Shown: positions 15,446 through 23,527 of the stretch, in pieces
Layout: the number at the start of each line of letters is the position of its first letter
Position numbering within the stretch: position 1 is the stretch's first letter
NCBI RefSeq assembly: GCF_900091435.1
Contig: NZ_FMCS01000002.1
Coordinates: 558,001 to 622,000, forward strand
DNA length: 64,000 nucleotides
Direction of reading: 5' to 3'
Origin: Micromonospora chaiyaphumensis
Lineage (GTDB): Bacteria > Actinomycetota > Actinomycetes > Mycobacteriales > Micromonosporaceae
Program-made: the position numbers and the translations under genes
Notes under the pieces: generated by a model
The model's database searches: none
The model's input: only the letters and a program-made list of their open reading frames with translations
What the model was told of the DNA's origin: nothing

Positions 15446-16183
15446 TCACAGCACCCGGGTGGCCTGCTCGGCGGCGGCGCGGGCGTCGCGGTCGGCCGGG
15501 TCGAGGTTGGCGCAGAGCACCACGGACGCGCCGGCCGCGAGGGGGGCGAGCAGCCACTTCAGCGGCTGCTCGTGCTCGGCCGCGTCGACCAGGAGCCGGT
15601 CACCGGCGCGCAGATCGAGCTGCCTGGCGTACTCCCGGGACACCGCGCCCCACTCGCCGTAGCTGGTGCCGTCCGGGCTGGCCGGATCGGACGGGCGGAG
15701 AGCGCCCAGGTCCGGAGCGATCTCGGGGTGGCGCAGCACCTCGGCGGACCAGTCCAGCCACCCGAGGGGCACCTGGGACAGCGGGCCGGGGCCGGTGCCG
15801 ACGAGGTAGCGGTGCGTCCCCTCGGGCACGTCCTCCAGCCAGTCGTCGAGGCGTTCCGGGGTGACGAACACGGCGTCGTACGGCCGGTCGGCACCCGGTT
15901 CGAGGACCGGCAGCCCGGCCAGGGCCCGGGGCCGGAACGAGACCGCCAGCCCGACCGACCAGGCCCCGATGAGCACGGCCGCGGTGCGCCAGTGCGGCGG
16001 CAGCAGCACGGCGACCCGGTCGCCGGGGCGCAGCCCGCAGCCGTCCCGGAGGAGCCCGGCGCTGCGGGCCGCCCACGCGCCAAACTGCTGCGCCGTGAGG
16101 TCGGTGCGCTCGCCGGTGGCGCCGTCGAGGTAGCTGAGCAGCGGCTCGCCGGTCGCGACGGCGACGGGTGCGGGGTCGGCCAT
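15446..16183 (-). CDS. TIGR03089 family AMP-binding-like protein
   Basis: A 245-aa protein resembling the N-terminal part of acyl-adenylate-forming enzymes (LTAQQFGAWAARSAGLLRDGCGLRPGDRV, VLLPPHWRTAAVLIGAW) but lacking the adenylation P-loop and the C-terminal domain. This matches the truncated actinobacterial TIGR03089 family, of unknown function. ATG 16183 sits at correct spacing from GGGAGGAG; a GTG 9 bp upstream would touch that site. The 237 bp to the alpha/beta hydrolase hold nothing I recognise. Confidence 0.8.
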   Translation of the reverse strand: MADPAPVAVATGEPLLSYLDGATGERTDLTAQQFGAWAARSAGLLRDGCGLRPGDRVAVLLPPHWRTAAVLIGAWSVGLAVSFRPRALAGLPVLEPGADRPYDAVFVTPERLDDWLEDVPEGTHRYLVGTGPGPLSQVPLGWLDWSAEVLRHPEIAPDLGALRPSDPASPDGTSYGEWGAVSREYARQLDLRAGDRLLVDAAEHEQPLKWLLAPLAAGASVVLCANLDPADRDARAAAEQATRVL

Positions 16184-16210
16184 CGGGTGCACTCCTCCCT
16201 GGCGGTCAGC

Positions 16211-16789
16211 TCACCCTAGCCGGGTGAACCGGTCGACCAGGATGGCCAGCCGCCGCTCGTGTTCCTCCCGCCGGAGCCGGCCGTTGCGCATCAGCGTGAC
16301 CAGGCCGTGCAGCCCGCTCCAGAACGTCTCGGTGAACGTCTCCAGATTGTCGTCACCCGCGAAGGGATGCAGGGTCTGGGCCAGTTCGGCGAAGGCCCGG
16401 ACCAGCTCGACCGGCGTTTCCTGGGTGGCGAAGGACAGATCGGTGGGCAGGTTGAAGATCGCGTCGTAGAGCGCGGGCCGGCGTTCGGCGAACTCGGCGT
16501 ACGCCGTGGCGATGCCGGCCACCGCCTGCCGCGGGCCGGTCGCGGCGGCCCGGGCGGCGGCGAGTTCGTCGGCCAGATCAGCGCAGCCCTCCACGGCGAC
16601 AGCGGCCATGATGGCGCCCTTGCCCTTGAAGTGGCTGTAGAGGACCGGCTGGCTGTACTCGATCTCGGCGGCGAGCCGGCGCGTGGTGACCGCGTCCCAG
16701 CCCTCCGCCTCGGCCAGTTCCCGGGCCGCGGCGATGATCGCCCGCTCCCGTTCCGCCCGCTCCCGCTCCCGCCGCGCCTGAATCGACAT
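16211..16789 (-). CDS. TetR family repressor
   Basis: A 192-aa TetR/AcrR regulator with an N-terminal HTH (REREIIAAARELAEAEG-like; TTRRLAAEIEYSQPVLYSHFKGK) and a TetR_C ligand domain with the WHG-type ending FWSGLHGLVTLMRNGRL. The start codon is 6 nt from a TAGAGT box, so the mRNA is probably leaderless. A palindromic operator overlaps that box, which implies autorepression, and an identical half-site copy lies before the divergent DUF4267 gene. Inducer unknown. Confidence 0.9.
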   Translation of the reverse strand: MSIQARRERERAERERAIIAAARELAEAEGWDAVTTRRLAAEIEYSQPVLYSHFKGKGAIMAAVAVEGCADLADELAAARAAATGPRQAVAGIATAYAEFAERRPALYDAIFNLPTDLSFATQETPVELVRAFAELAQTLHPFAGDDNLETFTETFWSGLHGLVTLMRNGRLRREEHERRLAILVDRFTRLG

Positions 16790-16795
16790 GACCGA

Positions 16796-16801
16796 ACTCT
16801 A
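16796..16801 (-). promoter_or_regulatory. -10 box of leaderless tetR promoter
   Basis: TAGAGT on the minus strand, 6-nt spacer to the ATG at 16789. It overlaps the first TetR operator. Confidence 0.55.
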
Positions 16802-16811
16802 GCACCGCTAG
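16799..16811. promoter_or_regulatory. TetR operator O1
   Basis: A 13-bp palindrome CTAGC-ACC-GCTAG overlapping the tetR -10 box. The same arms recur at 16849-16861 with centres 50 bp apart. Confidence 0.8.
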
Positions 16812-16848
16812 CCAAACTGCCGTCGCTCTGCTAGCTTCGCTCTCGGAT

Positions 16849-16861
16849 CTAGCAGCGCTAG
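16849..16861. promoter_or_regulatory. TetR operator O2
   Basis: A 13-bp palindrome CTAGC-AGC-GCTAG, 15 bp before the DUF4267 start and just downstream of a TAGCTT -10-like box at 16832-16837. Repressor here would block the divergent operon. Confidence 0.8.
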
Positions 16862-16876
16862 CAATAGGAGCCGACC

Positions 16877-17245
16877 ATGCTCAGCACCATCGCCTACGGG
16901 CTCGCCGTCGTCCTCAGCCTCTTCTGCGTCCTCATCGGCGCCCGATTTCTCCTGGCGCCGCAGGCCTCGGCCGCCGGCTACGGCGTCCCGGTCAAGCCGG
17001 ACGAGGACCCGGCGTACCTCACGATCAAGGGCCTGCGCGACCTGAGCTACGGCCTGCTCGGCCTCGCGCTCATCGCCTTCACCAGCGCCGAGGCGGTCGC
17101 CTGGTACCTGCTGATCGTCGCGATCAACCCGCTGGGAGACACCCTCATCGTGCTGCGCCACGGCCGGAAGGCTGTCGCCTTCGGCGTCCACTTCGCCACC
17201 GCCGTGGTCGTCCTGCTCAACGCCGCCCTGCTGTTCGCCCTCTGA
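16877..17245 (+). CDS. DUF4267 membrane protein
   Basis: A 122-aa protein with about four hydrophobic helices (near 3-25, 55-72, 75-90 and 100-120), matching the DUF4267 family often found under TetR control. ATG 16877 follows ATAGGAG. It is the first gene of a two-gene unit facing the TetR gene and preceded by an operator, so it is probably the repressor's main target. Function unknown. Confidence 0.8.
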   Translation: MLSTIAYGLAVVLSLFCVLIGARFLLAPQASAAGYGVPVKPDEDPAYLTIKGLRDLSYGLLGLALIAFTSAEAVAWYLLIVAINPLGDTLIVLRHGRKAVAFGVHFATAVVVLLNAALLFAL

Positions 17246-17273
17246 CCCGCACCGCCACGACAGGAGTAGCGCG

Positions 17274-17444
17274 ATGTCCCTGATCACGATCGTCATCACC
17301 CCCGGCGTCGAGCGGTTCGGGTACTTCCGCCACCTGGAGCGCATCGCCTACGGCAAGGTGCCGCCGGAGAGCCTGCTGGAGGTGCAGGAGCTCTACGACA
17401 CGTACTTCCGGAGCAGCGCCGCCTGGGACGCCGCCCGCCGCTGA
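17274..17444 (+). CDS. 56-residue hypothetical protein in TetR operon
   Basis: ATG 17274 after CAGGAG, 29 bp behind the DUF4267 gene, opens a 56-aa frame (MSLITIVITPGVERFGYF to YFRSSAAWDAARR) followed 11 bp later by a perfect terminator hairpin. Placement, ribosome site and GC-rich third bases make it a credible co-transcribed gene. No family recognised. Confidence 0.6.
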   Translation: MSLITIVITPGVERFGYFRHLERIAYGKVPPESLLEVQELYDTYFRSSAAWDAARR

Positions 17445-17455
17445 CACCGACGACC

Positions 17456-17488
17456 GGACCCGCGACCGTCGACTTTGGTCGCGGGTCC
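17456..17488. terminator. terminator hairpin after TetR-controlled operon
   Basis: Perfect 12-bp arms (17456-17467 and 17477-17488) with a 9-nt loop directly after the small gene. No U-tract, as is usual in this GC range. Confidence 0.75.
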
Positions 17489-17539
17489 GTCGGCCGATGG
17501 CCGTTTCGGTGGTCCGGGCCGGCCGGGCACGGTACGGGC

Positions 17540-18535
17540 ATGACAGCCAAGCGCCTTCCGCCCGCCGTCGCGCTCCTGCTGCTCGCCCCCTGGACCGCCG
17601 AGTGCGCCTGGGGCGGCTTCACCCTAACCGGCATGCCGTTCGTAGTCCTCGTGCTCGCCCCCATGTACGGGGGCGCCGCCCTGCTGATCCGGGAGGCGGC
17701 CCGGCGGCTCGGCCTCGGCTGGCCGGGGATCGTGTTGCTCGCCTCCGCGTTCGGCGTGATCCAGGCCGGCCTGGTCGACCAGTCACTGTTCAACCCCGGC
17801 TTCCTCGACGACACCGAGTTCGCCGACACCCAGGCTGTCGCCCAGCAGACGACGGTGCCCGGCCTCGGGTTCAGCGCCCGGCAGGCGGTCGACTACGTGG
17901 GCAACCACGTGGCGCTCAGCATCTGCGCGGCGATCGCGCTCGTCGAGTCCTACCTCGGTGCCGACCGGCGGCTTCGGCCGTGGCTGGGCCGGCCGGGGCT
18001 CGCCGTCGTCGCCGTGCTCTGGCTCGGCGGCAGCCTGCTGGTCTTCGCCGACGACGGCGGCCGCAAGAACTTCCTGGCCGCCCCGGCACAGCTGGCGTTC
18101 GCCGCCGCTGTCGCACTGGCCCTGATCGCCACCGCCCTGCTGCGCAGGCCCCGGCCCGCGGACCACGCCACCCGGCCCACACCGCGTCCCGCCTGGGTCG
18201 GCCTCACGGTCGCCGTCGCCTACGCGGGCGCCGGGCTCGCCCCCGGCTGGCCGGGGATCGCACTCGCGCTGGCCCTGTCGGCGGCCGCCGCCGTGCTGCT
18301 CATGCGCTGGTCCCGCAGACCAGGCTGGGGGCAGCGGCACGTGCTCGCCGCCGGTTCGGTCAGCCTGCTCGTCGCGGCCGCGTACGCGTACGCCGTGCCC
18401 ACCTATGCCCCGGCGACGCCGGCGGCGGCCCTGGTGGGTGACGTGGCGATCAGCGTGATCGTCCTTGCCCTGGTCGGCGGCGCCTGGTGGCGGCTGCGCG
18501 CGCCCTCGTCAGCTGTTCCCGCGCCCGCACGCTGA
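17540..18535 (+). CDS. polytopic membrane protein, function unknown
   Basis: A 331-aa protein with roughly eight hydrophobic helices spread over its length and an extracytoplasmic-looking loop at about 80-120 (VDQSLFNPGFLDDTEF). It resembles membrane proteins of CPBP-like organisation, but I do not find the EExxxR motif of that protease family, so I leave it unassigned. ATG 17540 is the first in-frame start. It stands between two terminator hairpins, so it is probably monocistronic. Confidence 0.7.
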   Translation: MTAKRLPPAVALLLLAPWTAECAWGGFTLTGMPFVVLVLAPMYGGAALLIREAARRLGLGWPGIVLLASAFGVIQAGLVDQSLFNPGFLDDTEFADTQAVAQQTTVPGLGFSARQAVDYVGNHVALSICAAIALVESYLGADRRLRPWLGRPGLAVVAVLWLGGSLLVFADDGGRKNFLAAPAQLAFAAAVALALIATALLRRPRPADHATRPTPRPAWVGLTVAVAYAGAGLAPGWPGIALALALSAAAAVLLMRWSRRPGWGQRHVLAAGSVSLLVAAAYAYAVPTYAPATPAAALVGDVAISVIVLALVGGAWWRLRAPSSAVPAPAR

Positions 18536-18543
18536 CGCGGAGC

Positions 18544-18570
18544 TGCCCGCGACCGTCCGGGTCGCGGGCA
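18544..18570. terminator. bidirectional terminator hairpin
   Basis: Perfect 11-bp arms (18544-18554 and 18560-18570) with a 5-nt loop between convergent genes. Confidence 0.75.
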
Positions 18571-18595
18571 ACTTCGTCGCCGGTGGGGAGGCCGG

Positions 18596-19483
18596 CTACT
18601 GCTTGACCTTGACGACGTCGGTCGGGCGCTTCACCGTCACCGTGACGCCATAGTCGAAGAGTTCGAGCGTCGAGCCGAACGTGCCCGTGTCGAGCCGGCC
18701 CTTCGCCGTCGACTGCCAGGTGCCGGTGAGGGCCACCTTCGCGATCCGGCCGTCACCGTCGAGCGTGACGTCACCGGCCGTGGTGGTCGACCCGACCTTG
18801 TCCGACGTCGTGTAGCCGAAGTGCAGCGTGCCGTCGGGGTTCTCCGAGATGGTCGCGTTCGCGCTCTTCAGCGCCGCGAACAGGGCCGCCGGGTCGGGCG
18901 ACGCGGCGCCCAGGACACCGTTCCCGTCGCCGTAGAGGGACAGCCGGTCATACCGGCCCGGGTACTGGCCGTAGCGGCCGTACGTCTCGCCCGGGCCCGC
19001 CTTGTCGGCCGGCACCTTGCCCCGGGGTCGCTCCCCGCCCTCGTACCGGGTGCCGTTGATCAGCAGCTCGGTCATGACGGAGTCGTCCAGCGCCACGCGC
19101 ACATAGCCGGTGGCCGTCCTCGGGTCGAACGCGCCCTCGTACGTCAGGCCCTGGGGCCCCGAGTTGGTCAGCCGCATCCGGTAGCTGATGTTCTCACTGG
19201 CGGTGGCGGCCGAGACCAGCCGGATCGCCGGCGAGGGCGGTTCCGGCTGCGACGCCTCGGCGGTGACGCCGGGACGGCCCGGCGCGGGCGTCGTCGCCAC
19301 GGTCGCCGCGGTGGCGACGCCCAGCGCCAGCAGCGCACACGTCGCACCGGCCAGCGCGGTCGTCCGGCGGCGGCGGGCCCGCCGGCCGCGTTCCAGCAGC
19401 GCACCCACCGGGGGTACGGAGCCCGGCTCGCCGTCGACCATGTCGTGCAGCCGGGTGGCGAGCCGCTCATCGATCGTGTTCAT
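18596..19483 (-). CDS. membrane-anchored partner of SigE-family sigma factor
   Basis: A 295-aa protein with a cytoplasmic N-terminus (1-40, MNTIDERLATRLHDMVDG, then basic RRARRRR), one transmembrane helix (about 43-65) and a ~225-aa extracytoplasmic domain without a motif I recognise. The gene starts 6 bp after the ECF sigma gene, in the usual position for a regulatory partner. The N-terminus lacks a zinc-binding anti-sigma motif, so an anti-sigma role is inferred from context only. Confidence 0.7.
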   Translation of the reverse strand: MNTIDERLATRLHDMVDGEPGSVPPVGALLERGRRARRRRTTALAGATCALLALGVATAATVATTPAPGRPGVTAEASQPEPPSPAIRLVSAATASENISYRMRLTNSGPQGLTYEGAFDPRTATGYVRVALDDSVMTELLINGTRYEGGERPRGKVPADKAGPGETYGRYGQYPGRYDRLSLYGDGNGVLGAASPDPAALFAALKSANATISENPDGTLHFGYTTSDKVGSTTTAGDVTLDGDGRIAKVALTGTWQSTAKGRLDTGTFGSTLELFDYGVTVTVKRPTDVVKVKQ

Positions 19484-19489
19484 GACTGA

Positions 19490-20008
19490 TCACCTGCTTG
19501 TCGAGTGGGAGGGTTCGTCGAGGAAATTGCGGAGTTTGTCCAGCGCCCGGGCGTTCTGGCTCTTGACGGTGCCCACCGAGCAACCCAGCAGCCGGGCGAC
19601 CTCGCGCTCGGTCAGGTCCTCGTAGTGGCGCAGCACCACCACGGCGCGCTGCTTCGCGGGTAGCGACATCAGCGCCCGGCGCAGGACCACGGCGTCGGGG
19701 CCGACGTCGCCGGCCGGGGCGGCCCGTTCGGGGACGTCGGCGACGAGGCACTCCCGGCGGCGCCGCCGCCAGCCGGACGTGTGGTTGTTGACCAGGGCGC
19801 GGCGCAGGTAGGCGTGCGGGTCGTCGAGCCGGGACAGCCGCCGCCACCGCTCGTACACCTTGACCAGGCTGTCCTGGAGCAGTTCCTCGGCCCGCCACCG
19901 GTCGCCGGCCAGCAGCATGGCGAGCCGGATATGTCGCTGCCAGGCCACCTCGACGAAGGCGACGTACGACCGGTCCGCCGCGGACCGGGGTTGCGTTTGG
20001 TCGGTCAC
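19490..20008 (-). CDS. SigE-family ECF RNA polymerase sigma factor
   Basis: A 172-aa ECF sigma factor of the actinobacterial SigE family. Region 2 covers about 15-80 (AFVEVAWQRHIRLAMLLAG, AEELLQDSLVKVYERW) and region 4 about 115-165 (LPAKQRAVVVLRHYEDLTE, ARLLGCSVGTVKSQNARAL). GTG start with AGGGGC just upstream. It forms an operon with the membrane partner that follows; its regulon cannot be read here. Confidence 0.9.
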   Translation of the reverse strand: MTDQTQPRSAADRSYVAFVEVAWQRHIRLAMLLAGDRWRAEELLQDSLVKVYERWRRLSRLDDPHAYLRRALVNNHTSGWRRRRRECLVADVPERAAPAGDVGPDAVVLRRALMSLPAKQRAVVVLRHYEDLTEREVARLLGCSVGTVKSQNARALDKLRNFLDEPSHSTSR

Positions 20009-20041
20009 GCCCCTAACACGTGGCGGTGAGCCGGAAGGTTG

Positions 20042-20956
20042 TCAGCGCAGCGGCAGTTCCGGGCCGCCGTCGAGCAGCGGGGCCAGCAGGTCGCCCTGCT
20101 TCTCCACCCGCTTCAGCACCTCGGTGGCCGTGTACGGCTTCGTCGCCGGCCGCTTGCCGGCTGCGCCCGCCTCGACCTCGTCCCAGGTCAGCGGGGTGGA
20201 CACCGAGGGCACGTCCTGGGCCCGCAGCGAGTACGGCGCCACCGTCGTCTTCGCCGCGTTGTTCTGGCTCCAGTCGATGAAGACCTTCCCGGGGCGCAGG
20301 TTCTTCGCCATCTTCGAGACGACCTGCTTCGGCTGCTCCTTCTCCAGCTCCTGCGCGATCCGCTTGGCGTAGGCCGACACGTCGTCGGCGTCCTGCGTGC
20401 CGGCGATCGGGCAGCAGAGCTGCATGCCCTTCTTCCCCGAGGTCTTCGGGTAGGAGTCGATGCCGTCCTCGGCCAGCCGGTCCCGCATGAGCAGCGCCAC
20501 CTGGCAGCACTGCCGCAGTGCCGCGGGGGCGCCCGGGTCCAGGTCGACCACCATCATGTCCGGGTGTTCGCCGACCTTCCACTGCGGCGTGTGCAGCTCC
20601 AGGGCGGCGAGGTTGGCCAGCCAGACCAGGGTGGGCAGGTCGTCGGCGACCACGTAGTCGATCGTCTCCCGCCCCTTGCTCGACCCGGGGGCGGGCAGGT
20701 TCTCGGTGCGTACCCAGCCGGGGGTCGCGGCGGGTGCGTTCTTCTCGAAGAACGAGCCGCCGTCGACGCCGTTGGGGAAGCGGATCCGGGTCAGCGCCCG
20801 GTCCCGGAGGTGCGGCAGCAGCGCCGGGGCGATGCGCGTGTAGTAATCGATCACCTCGCCCTTGGTGAAGCCGGCCTTCGGGTAGAGCACCTTGTCCAGG
20901 TTGGACAGCTCCAGCGTGCGGCCCTCCACGTCCACCTTGAAGCGGTCAGCTGGCAT
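20042..20956 (-). CDS. NHEJ polymerase (LigD polymerase-domain protein)
   Basis: A 304-aa stand-alone primase-like polymerase of the LigD POL type, filling gaps at double-strand breaks during non-homologous end joining. It has the metal-binding motif DLDPG, the nucleotide-binding SGKKGMQL and the C-terminal FIDWSQNN block typical of the family. It overlaps the ligase gene by 11 bp and is translated after it, and ku is divergent just beyond. No phosphoesterase domain is attached, so the three-domain LigD of mycobacteria is split here. Confidence 0.9.
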   Translation of the reverse strand: MPADRFKVDVEGRTLELSNLDKVLYPKAGFTKGEVIDYYTRIAPALLPHLRDRALTRIRFPNGVDGGSFFEKNAPAATPGWVRTENLPAPGSSKGRETIDYVVADDLPTLVWLANLAALELHTPQWKVGEHPDMMVVDLDPGAPAALRQCCQVALLMRDRLAEDGIDSYPKTSGKKGMQLCCPIAGTQDADDVSAYAKRIAQELEKEQPKQVVSKMAKNLRPGKVFIDWSQNNAAKTTVAPYSLRAQDVPSVSTPLTWDEVEAGAAGKRPATKPYTATEVLKRVEKQGDLLAPLLDGGPELPLR

Positions 20957-21884
20957 CGTCGACCTCCTCGGCAGGCTTGTCCGGGCGCAGGCGCAGGATC
21001 CGGGGGAAGCGCAGCCGGCCGTCCGGCGTGCGCTGGCCGTACTTGACCTCCACCACGACCTGGGGAGTTACCCAGATCGCGCCGCGCGCATCCTCACGCG
21101 GCACATCGCCGGCGAAAGGCGACCCGGCGGTGCGCAGCGGTTCCAGCTCGCGCAGCAGCTCACGCTCGAGCGCCGCGCCGATCCCGCCGCCCACCCGGCC
21201 GCGGAAGGTGAGCCGCCCGTCCGGCCGTGGCACCCCGACCAGCAGCCCGCCGATCTTCCGCGCGCCGGGCCGCCAGCCGCCCACCACGAAGTCGCCGGTC
21301 ACCTCCAGCTTGACCTTCACCCAGTCCGGCGAGCGCACCCCGGGCCGGTAGGCCGCGTCGACCCGCTTGGCCATCACGCCCTCCAGGCCGTGCTCGCCGG
21401 CCGCCGAGTAGGTAGCCGGGCCGTCGGCGAACACCGGCGGCACCGCCCACCGGGCGGCGCCGAGCCCCAGGGACTCCAGCGCGGCGCGCCGCTCCCGGTA
21501 GGGCCGGCCGGTCAGGTCCGCGCCGCGCAGCCGCAACACGTCGAAGATCATGTACGTGACGGGGGCGGCCGCCGCGAGCCGGGCGGCCTTGACCGCGTTG
21601 CGGACGTGCATCCGCTCGGCGAGGGCCGTGAACGAGGGCTGTCCGTCGGTGAAGAGCACCACCTCGCCATCGAGCAGGGCGTCGTCGACCTGCTCGGCCA
21701 GGGGGATCAGTTCGGGGTACGCGGTGGTGATCTCGACGCCGGAGCGGGCGTAGAGGTGCTGGTGGCCGCGGCTGATGTCGGCGAGCGCGCGGACCCCGTC
21801 CCACTTGAACTCATATGCCCAGCCGTCACCGGCCGGGAGCTGCCCGGTCATCGCGAGCATCGGCTTCAACGGCGCGCCGGGCAC
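20946..21884 (-). CDS. ATP-dependent DNA ligase (LigD ligase-domain protein)
   Basis: ATP-dependent ligase for NHEJ, 312 aa from GTG 21884. Nucleotidyl-transferase core with the adenylated Lys in EFKWDGVR, motif III (YMIFDVLRL), motif IV (LEGVMAKR), motif V (WVKVK) and an OB-fold (RGRVGGGI and the VVEVKYGQRTPDG block). The GTG start is supported by a TACAGT box with a 6-nt spacer (leaderless); an ATG at 21932 would add 16 atypical residues and leave only 37 bp to ku. Coupled to the polymerase gene by an 11-bp overlap. Confidence 0.9.
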   Translation of the reverse strand: MPGAPLKPMLAMTGQLPAGDGWAYEFKWDGVRALADISRGHQHLYARSGVEITTAYPELIPLAEQVDDALLDGEVVLFTDGQPSFTALAERMHVRNAVKAARLAAAAPVTYMIFDVLRLRGADLTGRPYRERRAALESLGLGAARWAVPPVFADGPATYSAAGEHGLEGVMAKRVDAAYRPGVRSPDWVKVKLEVTGDFVVGGWRPGARKIGGLLVGVPRPDGRLTFRGRVGGGIGAALERELLRELEPLRTAGSPFAGDVPREDARGAIWVTPQVVVEVKYGQRTPDGRLRFPRILRLRPDKPAEEVDDAS

Positions 21885-21890
21885 CTTCTG

Positions 21891-21896
21891 ACTGTA
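21891..21896 (-). promoter_or_regulatory. -10 box of leaderless NHEJ ligase promoter
   Basis: TACAGT on the minus strand, 6-nt spacer to GTG 21884, in the ku/ligase divergent region. Confidence 0.5.
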
Positions 21897-21969
21897 GTTG
21901 CACGCGGAAGCGCGTGCGTCCCGTTCGATCATTTGCGATTCTGGTCAGAACCGGGGAGAGGAGCGCGTC

Positions 21970-23007
21970 ATGCGGGCGATCTGGAAGGGAGCGGTGTCGT
22001 TCGGCCTGGTGTCGATCGGGGTGAAGGTCTACTCGGCCACCGAGGAGAAGGACATCCGCTTCCATCAGGTGCACCGCGAGGACGGCGGCCGCATCCGCTA
22101 CAAGCGCACCTGCTCGGTCTGCGGCGAGGAGGTGACCTACGACGACATCGCCAAGGGCTACGACATCGGCGGCGGTGAGATGGTCATCCTCACCGACGAG
22201 GACTTCGCCGAGCTGCCGCTGACCACCTCGCACGCCATCGACGTGCTGGAGTTCGTGCCGGCCGAGCAGGTCGACCCGATCCTCTACAACAAGGCGTACT
22301 TCCTGGAGCCGGAGGGCTCGGCCACCAAGCCGTACGTGCTGCTGCGCGACGCGCTCGCCGACTCGGAGCGGGTGGCGATCGTGAAGGTGGCGCTGCGCCA
22401 GCGGGAACAGCTCGCCACGCTGCGGGTCCGCGAGGGCGTGCTGCTGCTCAACACCATGCTCTGGCCCGACGAGGTGCGCCAGCCCGACTTCGGCTTCCTC
22501 GACGAGGACCTCAAGGTACGCCCGCCGGAGCTGGCCATGGCCAGCTCGCTGATCGACTCGATGGCGGGCGAGTTCGAGCCGGACGCCTTCACCGACGACT
22601 ACCGGGCGGCGTTGCAGGAGGTCATCGACGCCAAGATCGAGGGCCGCGAGGTCGTCCAGCCGGAGGAGGAAGAGGCCGCGCCGGCCGCCGCCGTCGACCT
22701 GATGGCCGCCCTGAAGGCGTCGGTCGAGCGGGCCCGGGCGGCCCGGGGCGAGGCGCCGGAGGGCGGGGCGGGCGAGCCGACCCCGATCTCCGCGGCCCGT
22801 TCGGCGCAGAAGGCGGCCAAGGCGACGAAGGCACCGGCCAAGAAGGCGGCCGAGAAGAAGGCCACCGCGAAGAAGGCGCCCGCCAAGAAGGCGGCGGAGA
22901 AGAAGGCCGAGCCCGCCAAGAAGACCGCAGCCAAGAAGACCCCGGCGAAGAAGGCCCCCGCCAAGAAGGCGGCCGAGAAGAAGGCCGCCCCCCGCAAGAC
23001 CGCCTGA
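21970..23007 (+). CDS. ku: Ku protein with basic C-terminal tail
   Basis: A 345-aa bacterial Ku that binds DNA ends as a homodimer and recruits the ligase and polymerase encoded divergently. The core (1-255) begins MRAIWKGAVSFGLVSIGVKVYSATE. The last ~75 residues are an alanine/lysine-rich tail built of KKAPAKKA-like units, the kind of extension known to add DNA binding in actinobacterial Ku proteins. ATG 21970 follows GGAGAGGAG. The tail makes the protein longer than minimal Ku (about 270 aa). Confidence 0.95.
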   Translation: MRAIWKGAVSFGLVSIGVKVYSATEEKDIRFHQVHREDGGRIRYKRTCSVCGEEVTYDDIAKGYDIGGGEMVILTDEDFAELPLTTSHAIDVLEFVPAEQVDPILYNKAYFLEPEGSATKPYVLLRDALADSERVAIVKVALRQREQLATLRVREGVLLLNTMLWPDEVRQPDFGFLDEDLKVRPPELAMASSLIDSMAGEFEPDAFTDDYRAALQEVIDAKIEGREVVQPEEEEAAPAAAVDLMAALKASVERARAARGEAPEGGAGEPTPISAARSAQKAAKATKAPAKKAAEKKATAKKAPAKKAAEKKAEPAKKTAAKKTPAKKAPAKKAAEKKAAPRKTA

Positions 23008-23044
23008 CGTCGAGGGGCCGGGACCGGCCCCTCGACGGCGCGGG

Positions 23045-23437
23045 TCAGCCTCGGCCGAGCTTTTCGGTCGGGGTGATCCGGACGATCACCCGCTCCTCGC
23101 CGGGGCGGCGGAACGGGTAGGTGTCCTGGCCCAGATACTTCTGGGCCATCCGGTCGATGTGCTCGTCCGCGCCCTCGGTCACCAGCTCGGCGGTGCCCTT
23201 GACCCACAGGGTGCGGAAGTCGTCCGCCTTGTCCACCACGGAGACCGCGACCATCGGGTTGCGGGCGATGTTCACGTACTTCTGCCGGCCCTTGGCCGTG
23301 TTGAAGACGATGTGCTCGCCGTCGGTGTCCACCCACACGGGGGTGACGTGCGGGGTGCCGTCGACCTCGATGGTCGCCACGTGGGCGAGCTGCGGCTCGG
23401 CGAGCAGGGCCAGGTCTTCTTCGGTGAGGATCGCCAT
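23045..23437 (-). CDS. PPOX-class F420-dependent oxidoreductase
   Basis: A 130-aa split-barrel flavin/deazaflavin protein (TIGR03618-like), recognised by LLAEPQLAHVATIEVDGTPHVTPVWVD, VFNTAKGRQKYVNIARNPMVAVSV and DTYPFRRPGEERVIVRI. Members use F420H2 to reduce diverse substrates; this one's is unknown. The ATG is supported by a TACCTT box at 23445-23450 with a 7-nt spacer. Convergent with ku. Confidence 0.85.
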   Translation of the reverse strand: MAILTEEDLALLAEPQLAHVATIEVDGTPHVTPVWVDTDGEHIVFNTAKGRQKYVNIARNPMVAVSVVDKADDFRTLWVKGTAELVTEGADEHIDRMAQKYLGQDTYPFRRPGEERVIVRITPTEKLGRG

Positions 23438-23527
23438 GGTCGAGAAGGTACTCCGCAGGGACGGCTGTCGCTGTCGGTCGACACAGGTACGCTCCGCCGG
23501 CCGCCTCCCCCGGAAAGGACGACCACC

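Noticed and set aside
14234..16219. 661-aa open frame across three minus-strand genes
   Set aside because: Composition is that of a codon-position shadow and it spans several well-supported genes.
18596..19483. Zinc-binding anti-sigma factor
   Set aside because: No HxxxCxxC motif in the N-terminal cytoplasmic part; kept only as a sigma-factor partner by position.
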